The notes under the pieces are model-generated. The model did not search any database. It saw nothing but the letters and a program-made list of their open reading frames with translations, and was not told the DNA's origin. This document shows positions 15,324-22,961 of a DNA stretch of 23,070 nt, one piece after another. The DNA is from JBBQHX01 sp035306065 (lineage in GTDB: Bacteria; Gemmatimonadota; Gemmatimonadetes; Gemmatimonadales; Gemmatimonadaceae). How positions within the stretch are numbered: position 1 is the stretch's first letter; each line of letters starts with the position of its first letter. Position numbers and translations under genes: made by a program. The stretch covers positions 1-23,070 of the forward strand of contig DATGOL010000063.1 of the NCBI GenBank assembly GCA_035306065.1, read 5' to 3'.

Positions 15324-17387
15324 TCAGTCCGATTCCTGCAGTCTCTTCAGGAACTCTTCTTCGTCTATCACGGCCACTCCCAGCTCCCGCGCCTTCTCAA
15401 GCTTGCTTCCCGCGGCCTCTCCTGCAAGCACGAAGTCGGTCTTCTTCGACACTCCGCTGGTAACCCGCCCGCCGTGCTTCTCCACCAGCGCCGTGGCCTG
15501 GTCGCGCGACAGCGTGGGCAGGGTACCGGTGATCACCACGGTGAGGCCCTGCAGCGCAGTACCGGAGGTGGCGTCAGGCTCCTCGAAGTTCAGACCATGC
15601 TTTCGCAGCCGCTCCAGCAGACGCTGAGCCTCGGGGTCCGCAAACCACTTCGCAATGCTCTCCGCCATCACCTCGCCCACTCCGCGCACGGCGGCAATCT
15701 CCTCCACACTCGCGGACGCCAGGCGCTCCATCGTTCCGAAGTGGCGCGCCAGAAGCCTGGCGCCAACCTCGCCAACATGGTCTATGCCAAGTGCAAAAAC
15801 CAGTCGGGATAGCGGCTGCGCCCTGGAGATCTGAATGGACTCCACCAGCGCCTCCGCACTCTTCTCCGCGAATCGGTCGAGCTCCAGAACCTGCTCAACG
15901 CGAAGGTCGTACAGGTCTGCAGCATCCCGCACCAGCGGACGCATCTCCCCTGCCACTTCCACGAGCGCCTCCTGCAACTGCGCTACACGAGCGTAGGAGA
16001 GGCCGCGGATGTCCATTGCACCCCGGGACGCAAAATGCACCAGTGATTCCAGCTGCCTGGCAGGGCATTCGAAGTTGGGGCAGTAAAGCATGCCGCGATC
16101 CTGCCCCGAAACGAGGGGGGCGCCACACGAGGGGCACTCCACCGGCGGCTCGTAGTGCTCAGGCGGCGCATGCCTGTCCCGACGATCCACTACCGGTGCA
16201 ATGACCTGGGGTATCACATCGCCGGCCCGCTTCACCTGCACGATGTCGCCAACGCGCAGGTCCTTGTCGCGTATCAGCTGGAAGTTGTGCAGCGTTGCCA
16301 GGCGAACCGTGGTGCCGCCAATCTCCACCGGCGAAAGCACGGCGTACGGATTGACCGAGCCGGTACGGCCCACGTTCACCTCGATCGCTTCCAGCGTGGT
16401 TTCCGCGATATCCGGCGCGAACTTCCTCGCAATCGCCCAGCGTGGCTCGCGTCCCACGGTGCCGAGCTCGTTCTGGAGTGCTATGGAGTTCACCTTTACC
16501 ACACCACCGTCAATCGCAAAGTCGAGCGACGCACGCAACCGCTGCTCAACTTCCTCCGCCCATGAGACAACTTCATCCATGCTGGCGCACTGCTTCCGGT
16601 TTGGCGCCACCGGGAATCCCCATTCAGCGAGCAGATCGAGCACCTGCCACTGAGTGCGCAGCTTCAGCGTGTTGCCAGGTTCGGCTATCGCATAGCCGAA
16701 AAAGTGGAGCGGCCTGGTTGCCGTGACGGCAGGATCCAGCTGCCGCAGTGAACCTGCTGCCGAATTGCGAGGGTTCGCGTACTGCGGCTCTCCATTCCTG
16801 GCGCGTTCCTCGTTCATGCGCTCGAAGTCGCTGAACGGGAAGTACACCTCGCCGCGCACCTCGAGCATCGCTGGCGGCTTGTCGGTCTTGAGCCGCAACG
16901 GGATCTCACGCAACGTTCGCAGGTTGGCGGTAACGTCTTCACCAACGGAACCGTTGCCGCGTGTAGCACCCTTCGTGAGCACTCCATCCCGATACGTGAG
17001 GCTAACGGCTGCGCCGTCGATCTTGAGCTCGGCAACGTAGCCGGATTCCTGAAGCTCCTTTCCCGCAAGCTTCGATACCCGGCCTTCCCACTGGCGCAGC
17101 TCGTCGTCGTCGAACGCGTTGCCCAGCGACAGCATGGGCACCAGGTGCTGATGCTTGAGGAACGATGTGAGCGCCTCGATGCCTACGCGCTGCGTTGGCG
17201 AATCTGCGGTGCGAAGCGTGGGGTGAGCTTCCTCGAGTCCGCGGAGTTCGCGGAACAGCTCGTCGTACTCCCGGTCGCTGAGCGATGGCGCGTCGAGTAC
17301 GTAGTACTCGTGGTTCGCGCGCTCCAGCATTTCGCGCAAGGTGGCCGCGCGCGTGGCGAGTTCGTCGAGGTCGGGGTCTGCTTTCAC
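15324..17387 (-). CDS. ligA: NAD-dependent DNA ligase LigA
   Basis: This 687-residue ligase has the full bacterial architecture. The Ia domain has HEYYVLDAP and SDREYDELF near 26-45. The adenylation domain has the nucleophile Lys122 in ELKIDG. An OB fold follows, then a Cys4 zinc finger (Cys418, Cys421, Cys436, Cys441), helix-hairpin-helix repeats at about 500-590, and a C-terminal BRCT domain at about 610-685. It seals nicks in duplex DNA during replication and repair, using NAD+ as AMP donor. The start is GTG at 17387-17385, and the N-terminus aligns well with family members from there. No strong ribosome-binding site is seen. All catalytic elements appear intact. The V4R gene follows 46 bases downstream. 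Confidence 0.97.
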   Translation of the reverse strand: MKADPDLDELATRAATLREMLERANHEYYVLDAPSLSDREYDELFRELRGLEEAHPTLRTADSPTQRVGIEALTSFLKHQHLVPMLSLGNAFDDDELRQWEGRVSKLAGKELQESGYVAELKIDGAAVSLTYRDGVLTKGATRGNGSVGEDVTANLRTLREIPLRLKTDKPPAMLEVRGEVYFPFSDFERMNEERARNGEPQYANPRNSAAGSLRQLDPAVTATRPLHFFGYAIAEPGNTLKLRTQWQVLDLLAEWGFPVAPNRKQCASMDEVVSWAEEVEQRLRASLDFAIDGGVVKVNSIALQNELGTVGREPRWAIARKFAPDIAETTLEAIEVNVGRTGSVNPYAVLSPVEIGGTTVRLATLHNFQLIRDKDLRVGDIVQVKRAGDVIPQVIAPVVDRRDRHAPPEHYEPPVECPSCGAPLVSGQDRGMLYCPNFECPARQLESLVHFASRGAMDIRGLSYARVAQLQEALVEVAGEMRPLVRDAADLYDLRVEQVLELDRFAEKSAEALVESIQISRAQPLSRLVFALGIDHVGEVGARLLARHFGTMERLASASVEEIAAVRGVGEVMAESIAKWFADPEAQRLLERLRKHGLNFEEPDATSGTALQGLTVVITGTLPTLSRDQATALVEKHGGRVTSGVSKKTDFVLAGEAAGSKLEKARELGVAVIDEEEFLKRLQESD

Positions 17388-17472
17388 TGCGGCGCGCTCG
17401 GCATTGCTGGAGGTTGGGTCCCGACAATCGGCGTGTGGAACGTTGTCAGGCGGGATGACGAACCTCGGCCAC

Positions 17473-18429
17473 TTACCCCCTGATCGGCGACTCCTGATTG
17501 TACAACGTACTGTCGAACCTCACCACTCGATTGCGCCCGAGCGACTTCGCCGCATACAGCGCACTGTCCGCTGCCTTCACCAGCCCGTCCGCTCCACATA
17601 CACGCGGATGCGGCAGGGCAGCTACGCCGAGGCTCAGTGTACCCTTGATGGTGGTGGATTCGAAAGTGAAAGTTCTGCTCTCCACCGCTTCCCGTATCCG
17701 CTCGGCAAACGTGACCGCAGCGTCCAGCACCGTTCCGGGCAGCAGGAACATGAACTCCTCGCCGCCGTAGCGCCCAACGCGGTCTATCTCCCGCGCCTCT
17801 TCGCGAAGGATTTCCGCCAGTTGCCGCAGCAGTGCGTCGCCCGCCTGATGACCATAGGTGTCGTTCACCTTCTTGAAATGGTCCAGGTCGCACATTACGC
17901 ACGCGAGCGGCTCGTGAAGCCGAGCGGAGTGCTCGTACATCTCCTTCAGCTTCTCCTCCAGCCCCAGCCGGTTGGACAGACCCGTTAGCCCATCGCTGCG
18001 CGACTGCAACTGAAGCTGCCTGTTTGCAAGCTTGAGGTCGTCCTGCTCGGCCTTGAGACGCAGTAACGAGCGCACGCGCGCGTGCAGCACCTTCAGGTTC
18101 ACTGGCTTGGTCACGTAATCGTCAGCGCCGGCGTCGAAGCCGTCAACCCTGCCGTCGGTGGTGTCCAGCGCCGTCTGCATGATGATCGGTATGAAGGGCA
18201 GTCGATCATCTGCCTTGATCTGACGCGCCACCTCGATGCCATCCAGGTCCGGCATCATGATGTCGAGCAGGATCAGGTCCGGCGGATCTGCGGCAATCTT
18301 CTCGAGTGCCTCCTTGCCGCTGGAAGCCTTCTCAACGCGGAAACCCCTCGCTTCCAGTCCGATTCCCAGGAGCTCGAGGTTATCCTCGTGGTCATCCACA
18401 ATGAGGATTCGTGCCGACTTCGGTTCCAT
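17473..18429 (-). CDS. Response regulator with GGDEF output (diguanylate cyclase, REC-GGDEF, PleD/WspR-like)
   Basis: From ATG 18429 the protein has 318 residues. The receiver domain (about 7-125) has the acidic pair DD (12-13), phospho-acceptor Asp56 in LLDIMMPDLDG, and Lys108. A short coiled-coil linker (about 125-145) leads to a GGDEF domain with SDGLTGLSNR (145-154) and the active site GGEEF (222-226), competent to make cyclic di-GMP from two GTP. The inhibitory site RxxD (Arg213-Asp216) lies five residues before GGEEF, so product feedback inhibition is expected. Phosphorylation probably drives dimerisation. The start follows the upstream receiver gene's stop by one base (TAG-G-ATG), so translation is coupled. 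An in-frame extension upstream overlaps that gene and is rejected. The cognate kinase is not in the window. Confidence 0.94.
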   Translation of the reverse strand: MEPKSARILIVDDHEDNLELLGIGLEARGFRVEKASSGKEALEKIAADPPDLILLDIMMPDLDGIEVARQIKADDRLPFIPIIMQTALDTTDGRVDGFDAGADDYVTKPVNLKVLHARVRSLLRLKAEQDDLKLANRQLQLQSRSDGLTGLSNRLGLEEKLKEMYEHSARLHEPLACVMCDLDHFKKVNDTYGHQAGDALLRQLAEILREEAREIDRVGRYGGEEFMFLLPGTVLDAAVTFAERIREAVESRTFTFESTTIKGTLSLGVAALPHPRVCGADGLVKAADSALYAAKSLGRNRVVRFDSTLYNQESPIRG

Positions 18430-18430
18430 C

Positions 18431-18817
18431 CTACTTGCCCAGGAACTTCTGAACCTCAGCCACGACTGCACGTGGTTCGCATGGCTTGGCCAGATAGCCG
18501 TCACACCCTACTTCCATAGCCTTCTCCCTGTCAGACGCGAGCGCGTGAGCAGTGAGAGCGATGATCGGAATGTGGTTGGTTTCCGGGTCATGCTTCAGAA
18601 CCTGCGTGGCTTCCCACCCGTCGATTACGGGGATGGAAATGTCCATGAGGATCAGGTCGGGCCTCTCGGTGCGGGCCTTCGTGATTCCTTCCTCCCCGTT
18701 CAACGCTTCGGTAACCGTGTAGCCGAAGTGTCGGAGGATTGTGGAATAGACAATGCGGTTATCCTCGTTGTCCTCCACGAGCAATACCGTCTTGCCGTTT
18801 TCGGCAACTGCGTTCAT
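18431..18817 (-). CDS. CheY/DivK-like single-domain response regulator
   Basis: This is a 128-residue stand-alone receiver. It has EDNEDN (15-20), phospho-acceptor Asp59 in LILMDISIPVIDG, Thr89 in ALTAHAL, and Lys111 in YLAKPCEP. ALTAHAL and GCDGYLAKP are typical of DivK-like and hybrid-kinase receivers rather than chemotaxis CheY. I chose the ATG at 18817 because GAGG lies six bases before it; a second ATG two codons earlier (18823) is possible. Longer in-frame extensions upstream look non-coding. It is directly upstream of the REC-GGDEF gene and probably joins it in one phosphorelay: a small receiver tuning a cyclic-di-GMP output. No histidine kinase is adjacent. Confidence 0.92.
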   Translation of the reverse strand: MNAVAENGKTVLLVEDNEDNRIVYSTILRHFGYTVTEALNGEEGITKARTERPDLILMDISIPVIDGWEATQVLKHDPETNHIPIIALTAHALASDREKAMEVGCDGYLAKPCEPRAVVAEVQKFLGK

Positions 18818-19014
18818 TCGCATCCTCGAGAGTAGTCCGGCAACGGAGTTCGGGGGAGGTCCGAAGGCCGACACGAAAATCAGCTCGGTGGTCGTGGCGG
18901 CGCGTCCGGGCTGGGTAAGCGCCCGGATGCAGAGGACCTGCAGGAATGTACCGAGCCCCGCGTTTGAGGGGCAAAGCGCAATTTTCTTACCACGCACACG
19001 AGGCAGACCACATC

Positions 19015-19380
19015 ATGTCGTATGCAGGCACCACCTCACGCAACCGCCGAGGCCACGGAGCTCGAGCTTCGGCCGACTCGGCCAACTATCAGAGCCCTGC
19101 CGGCAGGGGAGCCTCTTCCTTCGAATACGAGGCTGAAGGAATGGACTGGGGCCAGGTTGCAGCGTTCGCGGCCGGCATCTTCCTGGGGGCAGCCGTGGGT
19201 GCTTCCGCAGCGCTGCTTACCGCGCCAAACAGTGGATGGGAAACACGCGACATGCTTTCGCGACGGGCAAACCGCGCGCGCATTCGCGCTGCAGACGCCT
19301 GGGACGACTGGGGCTACGACGTTCGCCGCAAGGCTCGACGCACCGGCAAGCGGGCCCGCGAAGCCATGAACTTCCGCTAG
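19015..19380 (+). CDS. YtxH-domain membrane protein
   Basis: The 121-residue protein starts MSYAGTTSRNRRG at ATG 19015. A polar, disordered N-terminus (1-42) is followed by a single glycine/alanine-rich membrane segment (about 47-69, FAAGIFLGAAVGASAALLTA). The signature APNSGWETRDML follows immediately, matching the YtxH/general-stress-protein pattern APxSGxETR. The remaining 40 residues are very basic (RRKARRTGKRAR), which suggests nucleic-acid or membrane-surface contact. Family function is unknown, with stress-related expression in some species. A 23-residue in-frame extension upstream (to 18946) is not supported. GAGG lies about 12 bases before the start. It is divergent from the receiver gene. 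Confidence 0.82.
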   Translation: MSYAGTTSRNRRGHGARASADSANYQSPAGRGASSFEYEAEGMDWGQVAAFAAGIFLGAAVGASAALLTAPNSGWETRDMLSRRANRARIRAADAWDDWGYDVRRKARRTGKRAREAMNFR

Positions 19381-19415
19381 CGGCTCTGCCGCGCAATGCG
19401 GTCGCGTCCCCGGTT

Positions 19416-20189
19416 TCAGCGTAACGATGCCAGCAGCTCCGCAGCCTCCCGCTTGTAGGCGGCATCATTGAACTCCGCCAGCGGGAGCTGCTCCGCCATC
19501 ACCAGCTGCTCCCGCGCACGCTCAACGCTGTCCAGGTCGATATACACGCGCGCCAGCGCCACCCTGTGCGTAATTCGCTCCGGTTCCAGCGCTACCGCTC
19601 TCTCCAGGTACCGCGCCGCTTCGTTCCAGCTCGCCTGGCTGAATACGCCGCCGCCGAGCAGGTTCCTGGCGAAGAAACGTTCCAGCCGCCCGAGCCGCAT
19701 GATCTCGGCGTTCCACACTCCCATCACGTGCAGCGCACCAGCATGCGTCGGGTTCAATTCGAGTGCAGAGAGCGCAGCATCGCGAACCTCGGCCGCGTAC
19801 CGCACCCGCTGCCGGCTTCCCAGCGTAAGCGCCGTTCTTCCCAGTGCCCGTGCCAGTGCGAAGTGACCTTCAGCGTCACTCGGGTTGGCGGCAACGGCCC
19901 GGCGTCCGTAGTCCTCCGCGCTGGTAAACAGGTCGCTGCGTTTCGCGGGAGCCGTTTCCGCCTCGCCCAGGTCCACGGCCTCTCGTGAGGCTCGCCAGAG
20001 CGCGTCGTAGCTCGCTGGATCGGCAGACAGCACCGCTTCGTAGTAGGCCAGAGCTTCACTCGGCCGGCGCGCGTCGTGGGCACGGTCGCCCGCCGCAATC
20101 TGCTGCGACGCACTCTGCGCGTTGGCGATACCGCCAACCGCTGCGCTGAGCAGCGTGACAAGAGCTAGGCGTGCAAGGTTCGCGATCAT
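19416..20189 (-). CDS. Secreted TPR protein, RMDN-like
   Basis: This 257-residue protein has a signal peptide (MIANLARLALVTLLSAAVGG, likely cleaved after ANA near residue 24), so it is exported. TPR-like helices follow: one with PSEALAYYEAVLSADPAS, one with AEGHFALARALGRTALTLGS, and then HVMGVWNAEIMRLGRLERFF and WNEAARYLERAVALEPERI. The HVMG-W-(x)n-F-ARNLLGG region closely resembles bacterial relatives of the regulator-of-microtubule-dynamics (RMDN) family, which are TPR proteins of unknown bacterial role. It is probably periplasmic. It is convergent with the YtxH gene (35-base gap) and divergent from the phosphorylase gene. Confidence 0.82.
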   Translation of the reverse strand: MIANLARLALVTLLSAAVGGIANAQSASQQIAAGDRAHDARRPSEALAYYEAVLSADPASYDALWRASREAVDLGEAETAPAKRSDLFTSAEDYGRRAVAANPSDAEGHFALARALGRTALTLGSRQRVRYAAEVRDAALSALELNPTHAGALHVMGVWNAEIMRLGRLERFFARNLLGGGVFSQASWNEAARYLERAVALEPERITHRVALARVYIDLDSVERAREQLVMAEQLPLAEFNDAAYKREAAELLASLR

Positions 20190-20323
20190 AGCTTGATTAT
20201 CCGTTCGGCTGGATGATCACCTGTCATCGTTCAGGAGGAACACAGGCGCATTGCCGTAAATGAATGCTCTGAACGGGACCGCCGATTGGCAAGTATCAGC
20301 TCGCTTTCGGCTGCGGCAACCAT

Positions 20324-21685
20324 ATGGTTTACACGCACTCTGCACGCATGCTCGCGCGAACCTTCATAGAACGCAAGCGGGACGGTGGCCGCCTCACGAA
20401 AGACGAGTGGCGTGCGCTCTCGGCAGCCTACCTAAGTGGTGAGATGGCGGACTACCAGATGTCCGCCTTCCTCATGGCTGCATTCCTCAACGGGCTCGAT
20501 GAGGCCGAAACGCACGCCCTCACGCAGACAATGCTCGAGAGCGGTGACACCATGCGGCTTGCGCACCTGGGCCTGCCAACGGTGGACAAGCACTCCACCG
20601 GTGGAGTGGGCGACAAGGTGTCGCTGATCCTGGCACCCCTGGTGGCGGCATGTGGTGTGGCGGTGCCGATGATGAGCGGGCGCGGGCTTGGACACACAGG
20701 CGGCACGCTCGACAAGCTCGAGAGCATTCCCGGGTTCCGAACCGGAATGTCGCTCGCCCGTGCAACCGCACAGCTCGAACAGCTTGGATGCGTAATGATC
20801 GGCCAGAGTGACGAGATTGCGCCGCTCGACAGGCGGCTTTACGCGCTGAGGGATGCGACTGCCACCGTGGAGGCCGTTCCGTTCATCGCTTCGAGCATCA
20901 TGTCCAAGAAGCTGGCGGAAGATCTTACCGGGCTGGTGCTCGACATAAAGCAAGGGTCCGGCGCGTTCATCCCGGGCGAGGAGCAGGGACTCGAGCTTGC
21001 GCGCACGATGATTGCGCTGGGAGAGCTGCACGAGTGTCCGGTGGTGGCGCTGCTCACGGCAATGGATCGTCCCCTGGGACATGCATGCGGGAACGCGCTG
21101 GAGGTGGAGGAAGCCATTCACGCGCTGCGTGGAGAGGGTCCTTCGGACCTGATGGAGGTTACGTATGCGCTCGCCGCGGAGATGCTGCTGCTCGCGGGTG
21201 CGGAGGGCGATCGTGCGGCAGCGCTCGAGCGGCTGGAGCATGCGATCTCGTCAGGCGACGCAGCGAGGCACTTCCAGCGTGTGATCGAGGCGCAGGATGG
21301 CAATCCCGGCGTGGTGGATGACCCCGCCGCGCTTCCACAGGCTCCGGCGTCTGCGGTGTTTGCATCCTCAGATTCGGGCGTCGTTCTGGAGGTGAATCCG
21401 CGTGCGGTTGGACTTGGCGTGATCTCAATGGGTGGCGGTCGCACACGAATGGACAGCCAGCTGGATCCGGCAGTTGGATTCGTCATTACCGCGAAGCCGG
21501 GAATGGCTGTGCGTGCTGGCGAGCCACTTGCAACGGTGCATGCCAGCGACGACAGCGGGCTGGAGCGCGGGATGCAGGTGCTTGGCAATGCGATACGCGT
21601 GGGCGAGCCGGCGGATGCGGAGGATGTGCTTCCTTTGATCGGATGGCGAGTGACGTCTGCAGGGGCGGAACGCTGCGATTCGTGA
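20324..21685 (+). CDS. deoA: Thymidine / pyrimidine-nucleoside phosphorylase
   Basis: This is a 453-residue cytosolic enzyme of the thymidine/anthranilate phosphoribosyltransferase superfamily. It splits thymidine, deoxyuridine or uridine with phosphate for pyrimidine salvage. The phosphate site KHSTGGVGDK is at 89-98 and the family signature SGRGLGHTGGTLDKLE at 118-133. SSIMSKKLAEDLTGLVLDIK and KQGSGAF then carry the base and cation-binding residues. The C-terminal domain has the expected AVGLGVISMGGGR motif. Family members usually begin near RTFIERKRDGG, so ATG 20348 (eight codons in) is an equally good start; neither has a ribosome-binding site. Fixing strict thymidine versus broad pyrimidine specificity is not possible by eye. 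Confidence 0.93.
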   Translation: MVYTHSARMLARTFIERKRDGGRLTKDEWRALSAAYLSGEMADYQMSAFLMAAFLNGLDEAETHALTQTMLESGDTMRLAHLGLPTVDKHSTGGVGDKVSLILAPLVAACGVAVPMMSGRGLGHTGGTLDKLESIPGFRTGMSLARATAQLEQLGCVMIGQSDEIAPLDRRLYALRDATATVEAVPFIASSIMSKKLAEDLTGLVLDIKQGSGAFIPGEEQGLELARTMIALGELHECPVVALLTAMDRPLGHACGNALEVEEAIHALRGEGPSDLMEVTYALAAEMLLLAGAEGDRAAALERLEHAISSGDAARHFQRVIEAQDGNPGVVDDPAALPQAPASAVFASSDSGVVLEVNPRAVGLGVISMGGGRTRMDSQLDPAVGFVITAKPGMAVRAGEPLATVHASDDSGLERGMQVLGNAIRVGEPADAEDVLPLIGWRVTSAGAERCDS

Positions 21686-21702
21686 AGCCGGGTGCAGGCT
21701 TC
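21684..21702 (+). terminator. Short hairpin at the end of the phosphorylase gene
   Basis: GAAGCC and GGCTTC form a perfect 6-bp stem with a 7-base loop, starting inside the stop codon of the phosphorylase gene. No T-run follows, so it is a weak terminator candidate at best. Confidence 0.25.
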
Positions 21703-21786
21703 CCAAATCAGGGGTGCCGTTCCAAGTTGCAATAGCCGGTAACCTGTTGCCGGCCTACCTCACTTCTATCGAGAGAGCTGATTTCG

Positions 21787-22050
21787 ATGAGCATGAAGGA
21801 GACGGCGAAAACGCAGCGCCTGGGAGCGCTCGGTGCCTATGGCGGGGCTGCGGCGATTCTGGTGCTGTGGGCGGTTGTGTTTTTCTGGCTGGCGGGATCA
21901 CGTGTTTCCACGAGCGGAATTGACGTGGATCACAGCCTCCTGATCCGCCTGACGACTTTCTTCCCGGCTCTCGCGATCGCGGCCGTTCACTTCGCGGTTG
22001 GAAGGCAGCTTTCCGCCGCAGCGGGAAGCTGGCAGGGAAGGGAGGCGTAG
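21787..22050 (+). CDS. Small two-helix membrane protein, unknown
   Basis: I do not recognise this 87-residue protein. After a polar start (MSMKETAKTQRLGALGAYGG) there is one strong membrane segment (about 20-38, AAILVLWAVVFFWLAG), a short loop containing GIDVDHS, and a second helix (about 50-70, LIRLTTFFPALAIAAVHFAV), ending in a polar tail. GAGAGAG lies about nine bases before the ATG and supports the start; a second ATG two codons in is possible. The codon pattern resembles the neighbours. It lies 101 bases after the phosphorylase gene and 84 bases before the ferritin-like gene. A terminator-like structure follows it, so it may be a separate unit. Confidence 0.62.
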   Translation: MSMKETAKTQRLGALGAYGGAAAILVLWAVVFFWLAGSRVSTSGIDVDHSLLIRLTTFFPALAIAAVHFAVGRQLSAAAGSWQGREA

Positions 22051-22061
22051 CGTCGGATACT

Positions 22062-22119
22062 GTTGCGGCAGCCGATGATTCGGCTGCTCGGGATTGAAAC
22101 CGACGGCAGCAACTTTTTT
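22062..22119 (+). terminator. Hairpin with T6 run upstream of the ferritin-like gene
   Basis: An 8-bp perfect hairpin (GCAGCCGA, loop TGAT, TCGGCTGC, 22068-22087) sits inside an outer GTTGC/GCAAC pairing (22062-22066 with 22109-22113), directly followed by six T residues (22114-22119). It can end transcription of the small membrane protein gene. Because the ferritin start is only 15 bases further on, it could also act as an attenuator in that gene's leader. Confidence 0.45.
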
Positions 22120-22134
22120 CAACTGGGGGGAGAG

Positions 22135-22590
22135 ATGGCGAAGTCCCGGGAGGGAGACTCGAAGGGCCTGAAGGACCTCGTGGCCGGCCTCAACGAAGAC
22201 CTGCGTTTCGAGTATGCCGCGGTGATCACCTATCGTACGTACGCCAGTGCAGTTCGTGGCCCTTATCGTCAGGAGCTCCGGCAGTTCTTCGAGAGGGAAA
22301 TTGCGGACGAACTGGTGCACGCGGGCCTGATCTGCGACAAGATCGTGGCACTGGGTGGAGTACCAACCACGGAGAGCGCTCCCGTGAAATACACGGAGGT
22401 GGAGCACGAGATGCTCGAAAACGCACTGCAGGATGAGCGCGATACCATCGAGCGTTACGTGAAGCGTCGCAAGCAGGCAGAAGACCTCGGCGAGGCAGGG
22501 CTTGCAATTGATCTTGATACCCTGATAGCAGACGAGACGAAGCATCGTGACGAACTGCGTCTCATGCTGGCAAGATCGTCTTCCTCTTAA
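22135..22590 (+). CDS. Ferritin-like / bacterioferritin-like diiron protein
   Basis: With the start at ATG 22135, preceded by a strong GGGGGGAGAG, the protein has 151 residues. It forms a four-helix bundle. Candidate diiron ligands fall at bacterioferritin spacing: Glu26 (RFEYAAV), Glu59 and His62 (ADELVHAG), Glu101 (QDERDTIERY), and Glu134 with His137 (ADETKHRDEL). E. coli Bfr ligands Glu18, Glu51, His54, Glu94, Glu127 and His130 sit about seven or eight positions earlier, an excellent match. Such proteins oxidise Fe2+ with O2 or peroxide for storage or detoxification. A heme-binding Met at the usual helix-B position is not obvious. A 24-residue upstream extension (to 22063) crosses the terminator-like structure and is rejected. 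Confidence 0.83.
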   Translation: MAKSREGDSKGLKDLVAGLNEDLRFEYAAVITYRTYASAVRGPYRQELRQFFEREIADELVHAGLICDKIVALGGVPTTESAPVKYTEVEHEMLENALQDERDTIERYVKRRKQAEDLGEAGLAIDLDTLIADETKHRDELRLMLARSSSS

Positions 22591-22756
22591 TGGTGAACCG
22601 CTCGTTCCAATGAGCTGCCTCGTGAGGCCGCACCTGCCGCTTGCCGGCGACAACGAGCGGCCTGGCGGGGCGTAAGATATTGGGCGAGCACCTGAGGGCG
22701 CTCCCGCGCCCTTCTCCGGCGTTGCGCACTCTTACGCTGCTGCTAATCATGCGTAG

Positions 22757-22796
22757 GCGCTCGGGCGCTCGGGCGCTCGGGGGCTCGGGCGCTCGG
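22757..22796. repeat. Tandem repeat, five copies of GCGCTCGG
   Basis: Five head-to-tail 8-bp units are present. Four are identical, and the fourth in order (22781-22788) reads GGGCTCGG. A unit of 8 bases is not a multiple of 3, which fits non-coding DNA. It is directly followed by a two-copy 12-base repeat. Confidence 0.9.
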
Positions 22797-22867
22797 GTCT
22801 CGGCCCTGGTGGAGGCCCTGGTGGGGCGAAGCGGAGCCTGGTCTGCAAGCGGAGCTGATAAAAAAGC

Positions 22868-22961
22868 CTCACGCGGAGTCGCGGAGGCCGCGGAGAGAAG
22901 CCTGGCGCATGAAACTCCAATCGCCGTGCAGTTCTCCGCGGCCTCCGCGCCTCCGCGTGAG
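22868..22961 (-). terminator. 29-bp inverted repeat with minus-strand T-tract (large terminator or dispersed repeat)
   Basis: The arms 22868-22896 and 22933-22961 are reverse complements at 28 of 29 positions, with a 36-base loop. On the minus strand the stem is followed at once by GCTTTTTTATCAG (complement of 22855-22867), a proper U-tract. It would end a minus-strand transcript coming from beyond the right edge. The arm (CTCCGCG repeated) is itself internally repetitive, like the mobile intergenic repeats of other genomes. Confidence 0.65.

Noticed and set aside
20260..20442. 60-codon open frame before and into the phosphorylase gene
   Set aside because: The AGGAGG is 21 bases from its ATG, too far for normal initiation, and the peptide looks random; kept only as part of the orphan Shine-Dalgarno note.
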